64,000 nucleotides of DNA from Alistipes sp. (GTDB taxonomy: Bacteria > Bacteroidota > Bacteroidia > Bacteroidales > Rikenellaceae), in contig JAGATC010000020.1 of assembly GCA_017621455.1 (NCBI GenBank), positions 186,001 through 250,000 on the forward strand, given 5' to 3'. The position numbers were made by a program, and so were the translations under genes. Shown one piece after another: positions 8,629 to 15,834 of this stretch (position 1 is the stretch's first letter; each line of letters begins with the position of its first letter). The notes beneath the pieces were generated by a model, which saw only the letters and a program-made list of their open reading frames with translations, was not told where the DNA came from and did not search any database.

Positions 8629-9726
8629 TTACTCAATATCCTGTCTTTTGCGTTTTAGGTTGATGCCAAAGTCGAGGTTGACATCTATCTGCAGCCATTG
8701 TCGCGTGCCCCAGCCCGTGCCATCATACTCTGCCGTGATGCCCGCAGCCACACCCACAGTATCATCAAAGAAGCGTCGCCCGTACGATAGGGTGATGGCC
8801 TCGTATATACCCTTGGTCGAAGCATATAGCGGCAGACCATGGTATAGGTTAGCGCCATAGTTTTCATAGAAACTATACAGCGGGCCACAACCTACGTATA
8901 GACGGTTTGAGAGACGCACATCGTGCCACTCAACCTCGGCAAATAGCTCGCCGCCAAAGGGATACTTCCACACATTCTCGTTTATGCGGTCGCGCTGCAA
9001 CGACTGCACGTACGATAGCCTAAAGTCGAAGTGTATCGGTCGCGACGAGGTGCGTGCCTCGAAGTCGAAGCCTACGTATGGTGTGAGTAGTAGGTTGTCT
9101 ACCACGCCGTCGTGCGTCTCGGGGTTGCGGTCCTTGGCATAGTGACCCATCATAAGGTCGTAACCCATATAAAACCACCTTACGGGCATACGTCCCGACG
9201 ACATTATCATAAAGGCCTCGCGCGTGTCGAAGTCGCGCATACCGGTGTAGTCCACAGCAAACTCCACGTATGAGTCGCCCCAATTGGGATCCTCGTAGCG
9301 CGCCAGTACGCCACCTATGCGGTTGTGATAGTAGAGGTAGGAACGGTCGAAGAAGAGGGGCTGGCGTAGGCCTCGCATCTCCTCGCGCGGGAAAATACCG
9401 GCAAATACCTTGACCTTAGGTGCTCGGTAGGCGTAGAATAGCTGCACGTTAGCATCGGATAGAAACTTGGCGTTGTGGCCAAAGTCCTGCACCATATCCA
9501 CGGCAAACCTTAGCTCGTTGTGCTCTGCCCATACGATGCCCACCTTGGGTGTCAGACGTGCGCTAAAGAGTGTCCCCGAGCTCACACCATCCATCGCGGC
9601 ATACTCGGTGTTGTCGAAGAGCGTGGTGAAGTCGGCACCTAAGCGTAGCTCCTGCGCCGAGAGAGTTGCACTCCCCCCAATAAGCAGCGTCACGATAGCC
9701 GCAATATGTAGGATGAATCTGCGCAT
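8629..9726 (-). CDS. Putative outer-membrane beta-barrel protein
   Basis: From the ATG at 9726 the protein is 365 residues and opens with a good cleavable signal peptide (MRRFILHIAAIVTLLIGG, then SATLSAQ). An upstream in-frame ATG at 9765 would add a non-signal extension and is rejected. The mature part alternates aromatic and polar residues with many Y/W/F girdle-type strands and ends in a strand followed by a short basic tail. No enzyme motif is seen. It follows glnS in the same direction with a 26-base gap. I do not recognise a named family; the barrel assignment is inferred from composition. Confidence 0.7.
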   Translation of the reverse strand: MRRFILHIAAIVTLLIGGSATLSAQELRLGADFTTLFDNTEYAAMDGVSSGTLFSARLTPKVGIVWAEHNELRFAVDMVQDFGHNAKFLSDANVQLFYAYRAPKVKVFAGIFPREEMRGLRQPLFFDRSYLYYHNRIGGVLARYEDPNWGDSYVEFAVDYTGMRDFDTREAFMIMSSGRMPVRWFYMGYDLMMGHYAKDRNPETHDGVVDNLLLTPYVGFDFEARTSSRPIHFDFRLSYVQSLQRDRINENVWKYPFGGELFAEVEWHDVRLSNRLYVGCGPLYSFYENYGANLYHGLPLYASTKGIYEAITLSYGRRFFDDTVGVAAGITAEYDGTGWGTRQWLQIDVNLDFGINLKRKRQDIE

Positions 9727-9831
9727 AGGTCTGCCAAGAAAAAACATTTCTGCAAAAATACTCAAAATATTTTATATTTTATTACTTTTGTGGCGTAATT
9801 ATTAAATTTACTTAAAAAAGCACCATCCTAT

Positions 9832-10359
9832 ATGCGTAAATTGCTTAACGAGGAGCTTGGTCGTCCTACTCTCGAAGAGTATGCCACACAGGAGAAACTC
9901 CCTGTGGTTGTGGTACTTGATAACGTGCGCTCGGCACAGAACGTGGGCTCGTTTTTCCGTACGGCCGATGCCTTTGGCATGGAGCGTATAGCGCTCTGTG
10001 GCATTAGTGCCACGCCCCCTAACCGCGAGATTCACAAGACGGCACTTGGCTCGGAGCAGAGCGTAGCGTGGGAGTATCACTCTTCGACGCTCGATTGCGT
10101 GGCGAAGCTCCGCGAGGCGGGCTACCGCATTATCGCTGTAGAGCAGATCGAGGGTGCCGTTATGCTCGACGACTTCCGCGTGGAGGAGGGAGCAAAATAT
10201 GCCCTAATCTTTGGTAACGAGGTGGAGGGTGTAGCTCAGGCTGTTGCCGACGAGGTGGATGGCGCCATCGAGATTCCACAGGTGGGCATCAAACACTCGC
10301 TCAACGTCTCAGTCTCGGCAGGTGTGCTTATGTGGGAACTCTTCCGCCAGCTGCGATAG
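9832..10359 (+). CDS. TrmH/SpoU-family RNA 2'-O-methyltransferase
   Basis: A knotted (SPOUT) methyltransferase that uses S-adenosylmethionine to methylate a ribose in tRNA or rRNA. All three SpoU motifs are present: LDNVRSAQNVGSFFRTADA with the conserved Asn and Arg (about residues 28-46), ALIFGNEVEGV (about 124-134) and IPQVGIKHSLNVSVSAGV (about 147-164). At 175 residues it is a minimal enzyme without the N-terminal RNA-binding domain of RlmB/TsnR-type enzymes. The substrate cannot be told from sequence. A TACTTTTG -7-like box lies at 9783-9790. Confidence 0.9.
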   Translation: MRKLLNEELGRPTLEEYATQEKLPVVVVLDNVRSAQNVGSFFRTADAFGMERIALCGISATPPNREIHKTALGSEQSVAWEYHSSTLDCVAKLREAGYRIIAVEQIEGAVMLDDFRVEEGAKYALIFGNEVEGVAQAVADEVDGAIEIPQVGIKHSLNVSVSAGVLMWELFRQLR

Positions 10360-10376
10360 CTGCGTACAATAATAAG

Positions 10377-10413
10377 AATGAGGATATTATGCCAACGGCA
10401 TAATATCCTCATT
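10377..10413. terminator. Bidirectional terminator, long perfect hairpin
   Basis: A 17-bp perfect stem (10377-10393 with 10397-10413) closes on a three-base loop. It lies between the convergent TrmH-type gene and the small barrel gene at 10434. Confidence 0.85.
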
Positions 10414-10433
10414 TGTTATATCAACATATAGGC

Positions 10434-10982
10434 TTAGAAGTAATACTTGAAGCCTATGCTTGGACTAAACGACAGACCGAAATCGACGGTATTTAGTGTC
10501 AGGCCCTCTTTCGATAGCATCACATAGTCGAGAGCTAAAAGACTCGCTGATAGGCCAATGCGCTCAGTGGGCTGATACTCTAAGCCTACGATGTTGACTC
10601 CAAGCCCGAAGCCAGGAATGCCAAAACCTTCTGATGCTGCGTAGCAGAAGAGAATGTCGAGAGATGGGGTGTAGTAGAGCTTGTCGCATATAGGCACAAA
10701 GTAGCTGAGTTTAGGGCCTACTGTAAGGATGTGTGTGGCACCGTCGCCGCCTGTCACTGAGTAGCCGAGGCCGAGGCCTACCATAAACTTGTCTGCCACG
10801 AAGTAGCCTACGTTAGGCTGAACTGTGAACTCGGCAGCTGTAGCGCTTTCGCCCTCCACAATAACTGAGCTCACACCAAAGCCGAGGTTGCCGCCAACGT
10901 AGATGTCACCCTTCTGCTGTGCCGATACTGTTGATAGGGAGATGACCAGTAGTGTCAATAGAGTAGAGAATAGTTTTTTCAT
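10434..10982 (-). CDS. Small outer-membrane beta-barrel protein
   Basis: 182 residues with a clear signal peptide (MKKLFSTLLTLLVISLSTVSA-QQ). The mature protein has alternating strands with glycine-rich turns (GGNLGFGVSS, MVGLGLGYSVTGG, IPGFGLGVNIVGLEYQ) and ends in GFKYYF, an aromatic C-terminal residue typical of barrels inserted by BamA. It resembles the porin-family OMP_b-brl class of about eight strands. The ligand, if any, is unknown. A divergent TATATTTG-type -7 box lies at 11012-11019 on the minus strand. Confidence 0.8.
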   Translation of the reverse strand: MKKLFSTLLTLLVISLSTVSAQQKGDIYVGGNLGFGVSSVIVEGESATAAEFTVQPNVGYFVADKFMVGLGLGYSVTGGDGATHILTVGPKLSYFVPICDKLYYTPSLDILFCYAASEGFGIPGFGLGVNIVGLEYQPTERIGLSASLLALDYVMLSKEGLTLNTVDFGLSFSPSIGFKYYF

Positions 10983-11070
10983 ATTAAGTGGGTATTAAGT
11001 TAATGGTAACACAAATATAGCTATAAAAGTGTATACAACTTTGCAAAACAGAAATTATTTGCCTAAAATT

Positions 11071-11100
11071 TTGCATATACCAAAATAAGTCGTATATTTG
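11071..11100 (+). promoter_or_regulatory. Promoter for tRNA-Ser(GCT)
   Basis: TTG at 11071-11073, a 19-base spacer and TATATTTG at 11093-11100 lie 31 bases upstream of the tRNA 5' end. Confidence 0.65.
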
Positions 11101-11131
11101 CACCGCTCTTTTACAAAAAAAGATGGTTTAA

Positions 11132-11218
11132 GGAGGGTTGGGTGAGTGGCTTAAACCAGCAGTTTGCTAAACTGCCGATATCGTAAGGTATCCGCTGGTT
11201 CGAATCCAGTGCCCTCCG
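11132..11218 (+). tRNA. tRNA-Ser(GCT)
   Basis: The acceptor arm GGAGGGT pairs with GCCCTCC, discriminator G. The anticodon stem GCAGT/ACTGC encloses a loop TTGCTAA, giving anticodon GCT (reads AGC/AGU). A long variable arm and the T arm with TTCGAATCC are present, as expected for a class II tRNA. CCA is not encoded. Confidence 0.95.
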
Positions 11219-11225
11219 CTTTTGA
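11199..11225 (+). repeat. Direct repeat copy 1 (tRNA-Ser 3' end plus flank)
   Basis: 27 bases covering the T-loop through the discriminator of tRNA-Ser plus seven bases beyond it are repeated exactly at 11458-11484. Length, position at a tRNA 3' end and extension past the gene are what an integrase attachment site leaves. Confidence 0.85.
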
Positions 11226-11238
11226 AGAGTTTTGTTGC

Positions 11239-11263
11239 GACCGAGACATCTCGGTCGTTTTTT
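11239..11263 (+). terminator. Terminator after tRNA-Ser
   Basis: An 8-bp stem (GACCGAGA / TCTCGGTC) with a two-base CA apex is followed by a run of seven T. Confidence 0.85.
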
Positions 11264-11370
11264 TGTTATATCTGCAACACCCTGTGCAAGCACGGTGTGC
11301 AGAATAACAATAACGGGGTTCCCCCGCAACAAAACAGAGTTCGCTACTGATTCTCACTTTAAGGCTGGTT

Positions 11371-11434
11371 GCGGGGATATTATGGAGGTTTATTGCTTGG
11401 CCTATGGCCTGCGCATTTTTAGAGGTATCCCCGC
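11371..11434. repeat. Inverted repeat inside the tRNA-flanked segment
   Basis: Nine bases GCGGGGATA (11371-11379) are complementary to TATCCCCGC (11426-11434), with 46 bases between. No credible coding frame spans it. Significance unknown. Confidence 0.5.
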
Positions 11435-11457
11435 GAGCTTGGGCTTGTGCCCTGCGC

Positions 11458-11484
11458 TTCGAATCCAGTGCCCTCCGCTTTTGA
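11458..11484 (+). repeat. Direct repeat copy 2: tRNA-Ser 3' fragment
   Basis: An exact 27-base copy of the tRNA-Ser 3' end and flank. Upstream of it there is no acceptor, D or anticodon arm, so it is not a second tRNA gene. It is followed by its own terminator (11496-11523), as if a complete tRNA-Ser unit had once stood here or an element had carried the tail. Confidence 0.85.
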
Positions 11485-11495
11485 GTATAATTTGC

Positions 11496-11523
11496 AGACG
11501 ACCGCAAGGTCGTCTTTTTTTGT
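11496..11523 (+). terminator. Terminator after the tRNA-Ser fragment
   Basis: An 8-bp stem AGACGACC / GGTCGTCT with a GCAA tetraloop, then a T run. It differs in sequence from the terminator that follows the intact tRNA-Ser. Confidence 0.8.
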
Positions 11524-11570
11524 TGCCTTGTGTTTGTCTAAGCAACGTGCTTACAAAATTTTTCACTTGT

Positions 11571-11585
11571 AGGATAGGACTCGAA
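11571..11585 (-). repeat. Partial copy of the tRNA-Leu T arm
   Basis: 15 bases are identical to 11871-11885, the T-arm end of the minus-strand tRNA-Leu, exactly 300 bases away. Similarity stops on both sides except for a nearby CTTGT. It is the mirror of the tRNA-Ser fragment at 11458. Confidence 0.7.
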
Positions 11586-11833
11586 GGTGCACCATGGTGC
11601 AGCTCGCGCGGATACCAAAGAAAAAGAGCGGAGACCGAAGGTCGAGCAATAAAATTCACTCCTATCCGCGCAACCTTGCCAATATACTATGCTGGGCACC
11701 AATATAGACTTTGGCGTTTTTGCATAGCAAATGGTTGATGATGTGTGATGTCGTGAGCTTGCTCAAATGATTTCACACAACATCAATCCATAGGCCGAGA
11801 AACAGCCACGCCAAAGGCTCTATGAACGACAAC

Positions 11834-11865
11834 AAAAAAGGCCGACTACAGAAAAGTCAGCCTTG
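11834..11865 (-). terminator. Terminator after tRNA-Leu
   Basis: On the minus strand AAGGCTGACT pairs with AGTCGGCCTT and is followed by a run of T. It begins at the tRNA 3' end. Confidence 0.75.
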
Positions 11866-11946
11866 TGCCCAGGATAGGACTCGAACCTACATGCCGTTAA
11901 GCACTCGCACCTGAAACGAGCGCGTCTACCATTTCGCCACCTGGGC
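11866..11946 (-). tRNA. tRNA-Leu(CAG)
   Basis: The acceptor GCCCAGG pairs with CCTGGGC, discriminator A. The anticodon arm has the loop TTCAGGT, giving anticodon CAG (reads CUG). A long variable arm and GGTTCGAGTCC T arm are present. CCA is not encoded. A TACTTTTG box at 11962-11969 on the minus strand is a likely -7 element. Confidence 0.95.
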
Positions 11947-12075
11947 AGCAGTTTCAGAGCACAAAAGTAGTATATTTTTTTGAATTTTTGTATATTTGTG
12001 CGAAATTTATTTGATGACACGGGCGTTTATATTCATGATAGACTGCCGATTACAAAACGTATACCGCTTATAACT

Positions 12076-12657
12076 ATGAACTTAACTACTGCCAAGAAGG
12101 GATATATCATCGCTTTAGCCACACTTCTACTTGTTGTCATCGACCAGGTTGTCAAGATGTTAGTCCATGCAAATATGGAGGTGGGCGATGTTACGCAGGT
12201 CTTCTCGTGGTTTAACCTCTGCTATGTAGAGAATCCGGGCTTTGCCTTCGGCATGGAGCTCGGTGGCAACTGGGGTAAGATTATCTTGAGTCTCTTCCGT
12301 TTGGTGATGATTGGCGCGCTGATTTATGGTATTCGTTATCTACTAAAGAAGGGTAGTGAGGTACCTACGGGTGTTATTGTCGGTGCGGTGCTTATTCTTG
12401 CAGGTGCTATAGGTAACATGGTCGACTGCATGTTCTACGGTATGTTGCTCGACACGCAGGATGCTGGCTTCCTTATGGGTGATGTCATCGACATGATTCA
12501 TCTGCCGCTGTTTAAGTGGGAGAACTGCCCCGAGTTCCTTAACTTCCTTGTGGGTCATGATGGCTACTTCTTTGGTGCTATCTTCAACTGTGCCGATGCC
12601 TATATCTCGGTTGCTGTTGTCTACCTGCTTATTTTCCAGTACAAATTCTTTAAGTAG
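12076..12657 (+). CDS. lspA: Lipoprotein signal peptidase (signal peptidase II)
   Basis: An inner-membrane aspartyl protease that cleaves the signal peptide of diacylglyceryl-modified prolipoproteins just before the lipobox cysteine. The nine or more lipoproteins in this window are its kind of substrate. The start at 12076 (MNLTTAKKGYII) gives 193 residues; an upstream frame extending to 11980 is rejected since it overlaps the probable promoter (TATATTTG at 11991-11998). Family motifs seen: VIDQVVKMLV, NPGFAFG, GAIGNMVDC with the first catalytic Asp, and NCADAYIS with the second. Four hydrophobic segments are present. The gene ends three bases before the recombinase start. Confidence 0.95.
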   Translation: MNLTTAKKGYIIALATLLLVVIDQVVKMLVHANMEVGDVTQVFSWFNLCYVENPGFAFGMELGGNWGKIILSLFRLVMIGALIYGIRYLLKKGSEVPTGVIVGAVLILAGAIGNMVDCMFYGMLLDTQDAGFLMGDVIDMIHLPLFKWENCPEFLNFLVGHDGYFFGAIFNCADAYISVAVVYLLIFQYKFFK

Positions 12658-12660
12658 TGC

Positions 12661-13575
12661 GTGACGCTAATCGACGAATTCATACAATGGCTTGAGGCGG
12701 AGCGACGTTATTCGCCACTCACGGTGCGTAACTACCGCCGTGATGTGGAGGAGTTTGTTGCTTGGTGTGGTCGCACGCCTGAAACCTTTGCTCCCGATGA
12801 TGTTGTGCGCAACGATGTGGAGGATTGGGTTATACACCTCTTTGAGGTGCGTAAGCTTAAGGCATCGAGCGTAAACCGCACTATGGCGTCGCTGCGTACA
12901 TTCTGGCGATGGATGCTTAAGCATGGTCATGCCGAGAAGGAGCTAATGCGTACCATTCACCAATATAAAACACCCAAGCGGCTACCAACGTTTGTGCCCG
13001 ACACGCGCATGGATGATGTTGTTGCGGAGCTTAAGGAGGATATTGCCTCGGATGACTTCGAGCGGCTGCGCGACGCCTTAATCATACTCCTTATATATAC
13101 TGGTGGCCTGCGCCTCTCGGAGCTTGTCGAGGCCAATCGCGATGATCTCTCGGCAGATATGACAACCCTGCGCGTGGTAGGTAAGGGTCGCAAGCAGCGC
13201 ATACAGCCGCTCTTGAGTTCGCTACAAGGAGTGCTAAAAAAGTATTTTAGTCAAATTTCTTCACAAAATATTTGCACAGGTCAAAAAAAAGCATTAATTT
13301 TATCCAAGAAAGGAGCACGTATCAGCCGCCGCACCGTGGAGCGTATTGTGGATAAGAAACTTAAGGGTGTGGGTGTCAACGGCAAGACCTCGCCGCACGT
13401 GTTGCGTCACACCTTTGCCACGAAGGTTCTCAACGAGGGTGGCGACCTACGCGAGATACAGGAGCTCTTGGGCCACAGCTCGCTAAAGGCCACGCAGGTA
13501 TACACTCACCTCGACATCGAGCGACTAAAGGAGGTGTACACTGTAGCCCACCCGCGAGAGAGGCACGCTCATTGA
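12661..13575 (+). CDS. Tyrosine recombinase of the XerC/XerD family
   Basis: A site-specific recombinase, probably one half of the XerCD pair that resolves chromosome dimers at dif. The GTG start at 12661 follows the lspA stop after three bases, suggesting coupling. 304 residues: an N-terminal SAM-like core-binding domain (about 1-90) and a catalytic domain with Arg151, Lys175, His246, Arg249, His272 and Tyr281, the complete catalytic set. The length and housekeeping context favour XerC/XerD over a phage or transposon integrase. XerC and XerD cannot be told apart here. It leads into hpf 65 bases on. Confidence 0.92.
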   Translation: MTLIDEFIQWLEAERRYSPLTVRNYRRDVEEFVAWCGRTPETFAPDDVVRNDVEDWVIHLFEVRKLKASSVNRTMASLRTFWRWMLKHGHAEKELMRTIHQYKTPKRLPTFVPDTRMDDVVAELKEDIASDDFERLRDALIILLIYTGGLRLSELVEANRDDLSADMTTLRVVGKGRKQRIQPLLSSLQGVLKKYFSQISSQNICTGQKKALILSKKGARISRRTVERIVDKKLKGVGVNGKTSPHVLRHTFATKVLNEGGDLREIQELLGHSSLKATQVYTHLDIERLKEVYTVAHPRERHAH

Positions 13576-13640
13576 TAGACGGACAGTTGGATGCCACACG
13601 AGCGTCCGACACTATATATAAACTTAATACTTTATGACCT

Positions 13641-13940
13641 ATGAACGTACAGATTCAGTCAGTAAAATTCGATGCAGGCAAGCAACTGCTTGAGTTCATT
13701 CAGAAGAAGATGGATAGATTGGATCGCTTTGTCGATGAGAGAGCGGGAGATGTTGAGGTGGTATTGCGTCTCGACCCCGATTCAGAAAAGGGCAACAAAG
13801 TAGTAGTAATTTCGCTCCGCGTGCCGGGCGGAGATATCCGCGTTGAGGAGCGAGCATTCACCTTTGAGGAAGCGATAGACAATTCGATGGATATAATTAA
13901 GCGTCAGTTGGAGAAGGCGAAGGCTAAGTTCGAAAAATAG
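13641..13940 (+). CDS. hpf: Ribosome hibernation promoting factor (HPF/YfiA family)
   Basis: 99 residues, the short form of the family that binds the 30S decoding centre and inactivates ribosomes in stationary phase. The beta-alpha-beta-beta-beta-alpha fold is readable: MNVQIQSVKFDAG, a first helix (about 15-32), strands VEVVLRL and KVVVISLRVPGGDI, and a C-terminal helix (about 75-99) rich in Lys and Glu. There is no C-terminal dimerisation domain as in long HPF. It probably shares a transcript with lspA and the recombinase. A repeat-type hairpin pair follows the stop codon. Confidence 0.93.
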   Translation: MNVQIQSVKFDAGKQLLEFIQKKMDRLDRFVDERAGDVEVVLRLDPDSEKGNKVVVISLRVPGGDIRVEERAFTFEEAIDNSMDIIKRQLEKAKAKFEK

Positions 13941-13944
13941 GTTC

Positions 13945-14069
13945 TTTGATGTTATAAGGCATCATCTACTGCCGCTAACTAATTATCTCGTCAATGGGCA
14001 GTACGCCATAGTACAGCCCATCGCCAAGAAATTCGCCGAGCGTTGTATTTAATACCTTCTAACATCAAA
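13945..14069 (+). repeat. Post-stop nested-hairpin repeat R2
   Basis: It begins five bases after the hpf stop with TTTGATGTTATAAGGCAT. An 18-base terminal inverted repeat (13945-13962 with 14052-14069) matches at 16 positions. Inside is a hairpin ATGGGC/GCCCAT capped by GTAC-GCCATA-GTAC (14001-14014). The right side carries GCCGAGCGTTG, shared with R3, and the left part shares about 45 similar bases with R9. Confidence 0.75.
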
Positions 14070-14100
14070 TAATTTATAGCAATAAGCCACACAATCTGTG

Positions 14101-14175
14101 GGCATCCCTAAAAGTAAGAGACCTCGGGATAGTACTTAGACGTACATCCCGAGGTCTCTTCTTTTGTGATGCACC
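14101..14175 (+). repeat. Post-stop nested-hairpin repeat R1
   Basis: A 15-bp perfect stem (14116-14130 with 14146-14160) is capped by GTAC-TTAGAC-GTAC (14132-14145). The outer arms GCATCCCTAAAAG and CTTTTGTGATGC extend the pairing, and the 3' arm is shared with R4, R7 and R8. It lies 32 bases after R2, forming a tandem pair. The 3' arm followed by T-rich sequence would also act as a terminator. A weak inverted repeat may flank it. The rest of 14176-14271 shows nothing recognisable. Confidence 0.75.
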
Positions 14176-14271
14176 ATATCTCACGACTTCTCGCAACAAA
14201 TCTGGCCTCGGCGAAGCCCACCCTCGTTTTTTGTCCTCACGGAATCCTCCCATTTTTTCATTGTCTATGTA

Positions 14272-14302
14272 TTGTATCTTTCGGGGAAAATGCCTATCTT
14301 TG
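14272..14302 (+). promoter_or_regulatory. Promoter for the DUF5723-like gene
   Basis: TTG at 14272-14274, a 20-base spacer, and TATCTTTG at 14295-14302; start codon 34 bases downstream. Confidence 0.65.
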
Positions 14303-14335
14303 TACTATATACATGAGATAAACTATTATACCAAT

Positions 14336-15724
14336 ATGAAAAGAGTACTACTACTAACTGTTGCGCTGTTTGCGTTCATGGGCATCGAGAGCGCCGTGGC
14401 GCAGTCGCGTACATCATACTTTATGGAGGGCTCCTACTTCCGCTCGGAGCTTAACCCCGCCCTTGCTCCCACGCGTGGCTACCTTGCACTGCCTGGCATA
14501 TCGGGCATAGGCATAGATATGTCGTCGAACTACCGCTCCGCAGAGAACTTCCTCTTCGAGCGCAATGGCGAGATTGTCTCGGGCTTCGACCCCGCAGTGT
14601 CAGCCGATGACTTCCTGGGTAACCTCCCCGAGCTTTGCAATAGTGGCACTACGGTAAATGCTCAGATTCTGGGTGTGGGCTTCTACAAGAAGCGTAAGTT
14701 CTGGAGCTTCGGCATTGGCTCTCACCTCATGGCGAGCTCATCTATCTCGCGCGATATGTTTAGTACGCTTAAGCAGACGGGAACCTATGTTAATCCCAAT
14801 GGCACAGCATCTATGGAGGGCACGGGCTACCTTGATGCCTATGTAGGTGTTTCGTTCCCTGTATGTAAGTGGTTGAACCTCGGCGTTAAGGCTAAGTTCC
14901 TTGTGGGTGTTATCAACCTCGACTTCGATATCGATAGTGCCACCACAACCCTTGCTGGTAGCGACATCGCGGGCACGTTGCGTGGCAAGTGGAGACTCAA
15001 TGGTCTACTGCGTCGCAACGAGTATATCGCTGCGGATGGTAGCTATGACCTTCCCGCGGGTGTCAATGACGACAGCTTTGGCTATCTCATAAGTAACGCC
15101 AAGAGCTTCGGTGCTGCCATAGACTTCGGTGCCGAGTTCCGCCTCTTGGGTGACCACCTGCGCATATCGGCCGCCGTCACCGACCTCGGCTTTATAAGGT
15201 GGGCGCCAGAGACCCACGTGGGTGGTAATGTTGTTGCCGACTACCGCTTCGAGGGGCTCGATGGTAATAACGTCCTCGATATGAACATCGAAACCAACGA
15301 AGACTCTTTCACACCAGGTGCCTACGAGGCTTATGCCACACGCCTAAACTGCTCGCTAAATGTCGGTGTAGAGTATAACATCCTCAATAACCACATAGCC
15401 TTTGGCCTATTGTCGCACACACAGTTTAGCAACAAGTCGTACTATACCGAGCTCACGGCCTCGGTTAACTTCCGTGCCACCAACTGGCTCACGGCTACTG
15501 TCAGCCACACCTTCCTTAATGGCACGAAGCCGGGCATCTTTGGTGCTGCCATCAACATCCATCCCGCTGCCATCAACATCTTCCTCGGCATCGACTACAT
15601 CGGTACCTCATATACCGAGTACGCACTCGACAATAAGAGTCTATACCTACCTACAGGTGCTACCTCATACAACGTATATGCAGGCGTAGGCTTTAACTTT
15701 GGCCGACCCAAGCATTTGAAGTGA
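14336..15724 (+). CDS. DUF5723-like outer-membrane protein
   Basis: From the ATG at 14336 the protein has 462 residues with a signal peptide MKRVLLLTVALFAFMGIES-AVAQ. An upstream in-frame extension to 14231 runs through the promoter and is rejected. The motif SYFMEGSYFRSELNPALAP just after the signal peptide, the repeated short strands with GVGFYKKRKFWSFGIG turns, and a final GVGFNFGRPKHLK strand are typical of the Bacteroidetes family annotated DUF5723, predicted as a large beta barrel. The function is not established. The stop codon lies inside the left arm of repeat R3. Confidence 0.75.
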   Translation: MKRVLLLTVALFAFMGIESAVAQSRTSYFMEGSYFRSELNPALAPTRGYLALPGISGIGIDMSSNYRSAENFLFERNGEIVSGFDPAVSADDFLGNLPELCNSGTTVNAQILGVGFYKKRKFWSFGIGSHLMASSSISRDMFSTLKQTGTYVNPNGTASMEGTGYLDAYVGVSFPVCKWLNLGVKAKFLVGVINLDFDIDSATTTLAGSDIAGTLRGKWRLNGLLRRNEYIAADGSYDLPAGVNDDSFGYLISNAKSFGAAIDFGAEFRLLGDHLRISAAVTDLGFIRWAPETHVGGNVVADYRFEGLDGNNVLDMNIETNEDSFTPGAYEAYATRLNCSLNVGVEYNILNNHIAFGLLSHTQFSNKSYYTELTASVNFRATNWLTATVSHTFLNGTKPGIFGAAINIHPAAINIFLGIDYIGTSYTEYALDNKSLYLPTGATSYNVYAGVGFNFGRPKHLK

Positions 15725-15822
15725 TAGAGTAGCGTCTGCTATCGCTAACAAAAAGTGCCGTCGATGGAATGTACGTCAAAGTACTACCCATCGACGGCAT
15801 TTTTGCCGAGCGTTGCACCTAC
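15715..15822 (+). repeat. Post-stop nested-hairpin repeat R3
   Basis: The left arm TTTGAAGTGATAGAG spans the stop codon of the preceding gene. A 12-bp perfect stem TGCCGTCGATGG (15756-15767 with 15788-15799) is capped by GTAC-GTCAAA-GTAC (15771-15784). The right arm TTTTTGCCGAGCGTTG matches R2. It lies between convergent genes and could terminate both. Confidence 0.75.
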
Positions 15823-15834
15823 TTTAAGTGGCGC

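Larger units (their letters stand above)
11219..11865. other. Non-coding segment between convergent tRNA genes
   Basis: About 650 bases without a credible gene. Apparent open frames here translate tRNA sequence (for example an RALDSNQRIP-like stretch) and are artefacts. The segment holds two terminators, partial copies of both flanking tRNA 3' ends and a long imperfect inverted repeat around 11730-11790. It looks like the scar of a lost integrated element; no integrase gene remains. Confidence 0.6.

Noticed and set aside
11458..11484. A possible second tRNA-Ser gene
   Set aside because: Only the 3' end is present; no acceptor 5' strand, D arm or anticodon arm precedes it.
11111..11507. Minus-strand open frames encoding RALDSNQRIP-type peptides
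   Set aside because: They are translations of the antisense of tRNA-Ser and its fragment, a well-known annotation artefact.
12661..13575. A phage or transposon integrase linked to the tRNA fragments
   Set aside because: Length, complete Xer-type motifs and lspA/hpf neighbours indicate the housekeeping recombinase, although it is only about 0.7 kb from the tRNA pair.
13945..14175. A CRISPR array at the paired repeats
   Set aside because: Units are palindromic, unlike each other and not regularly spaced, and no cas gene is present.
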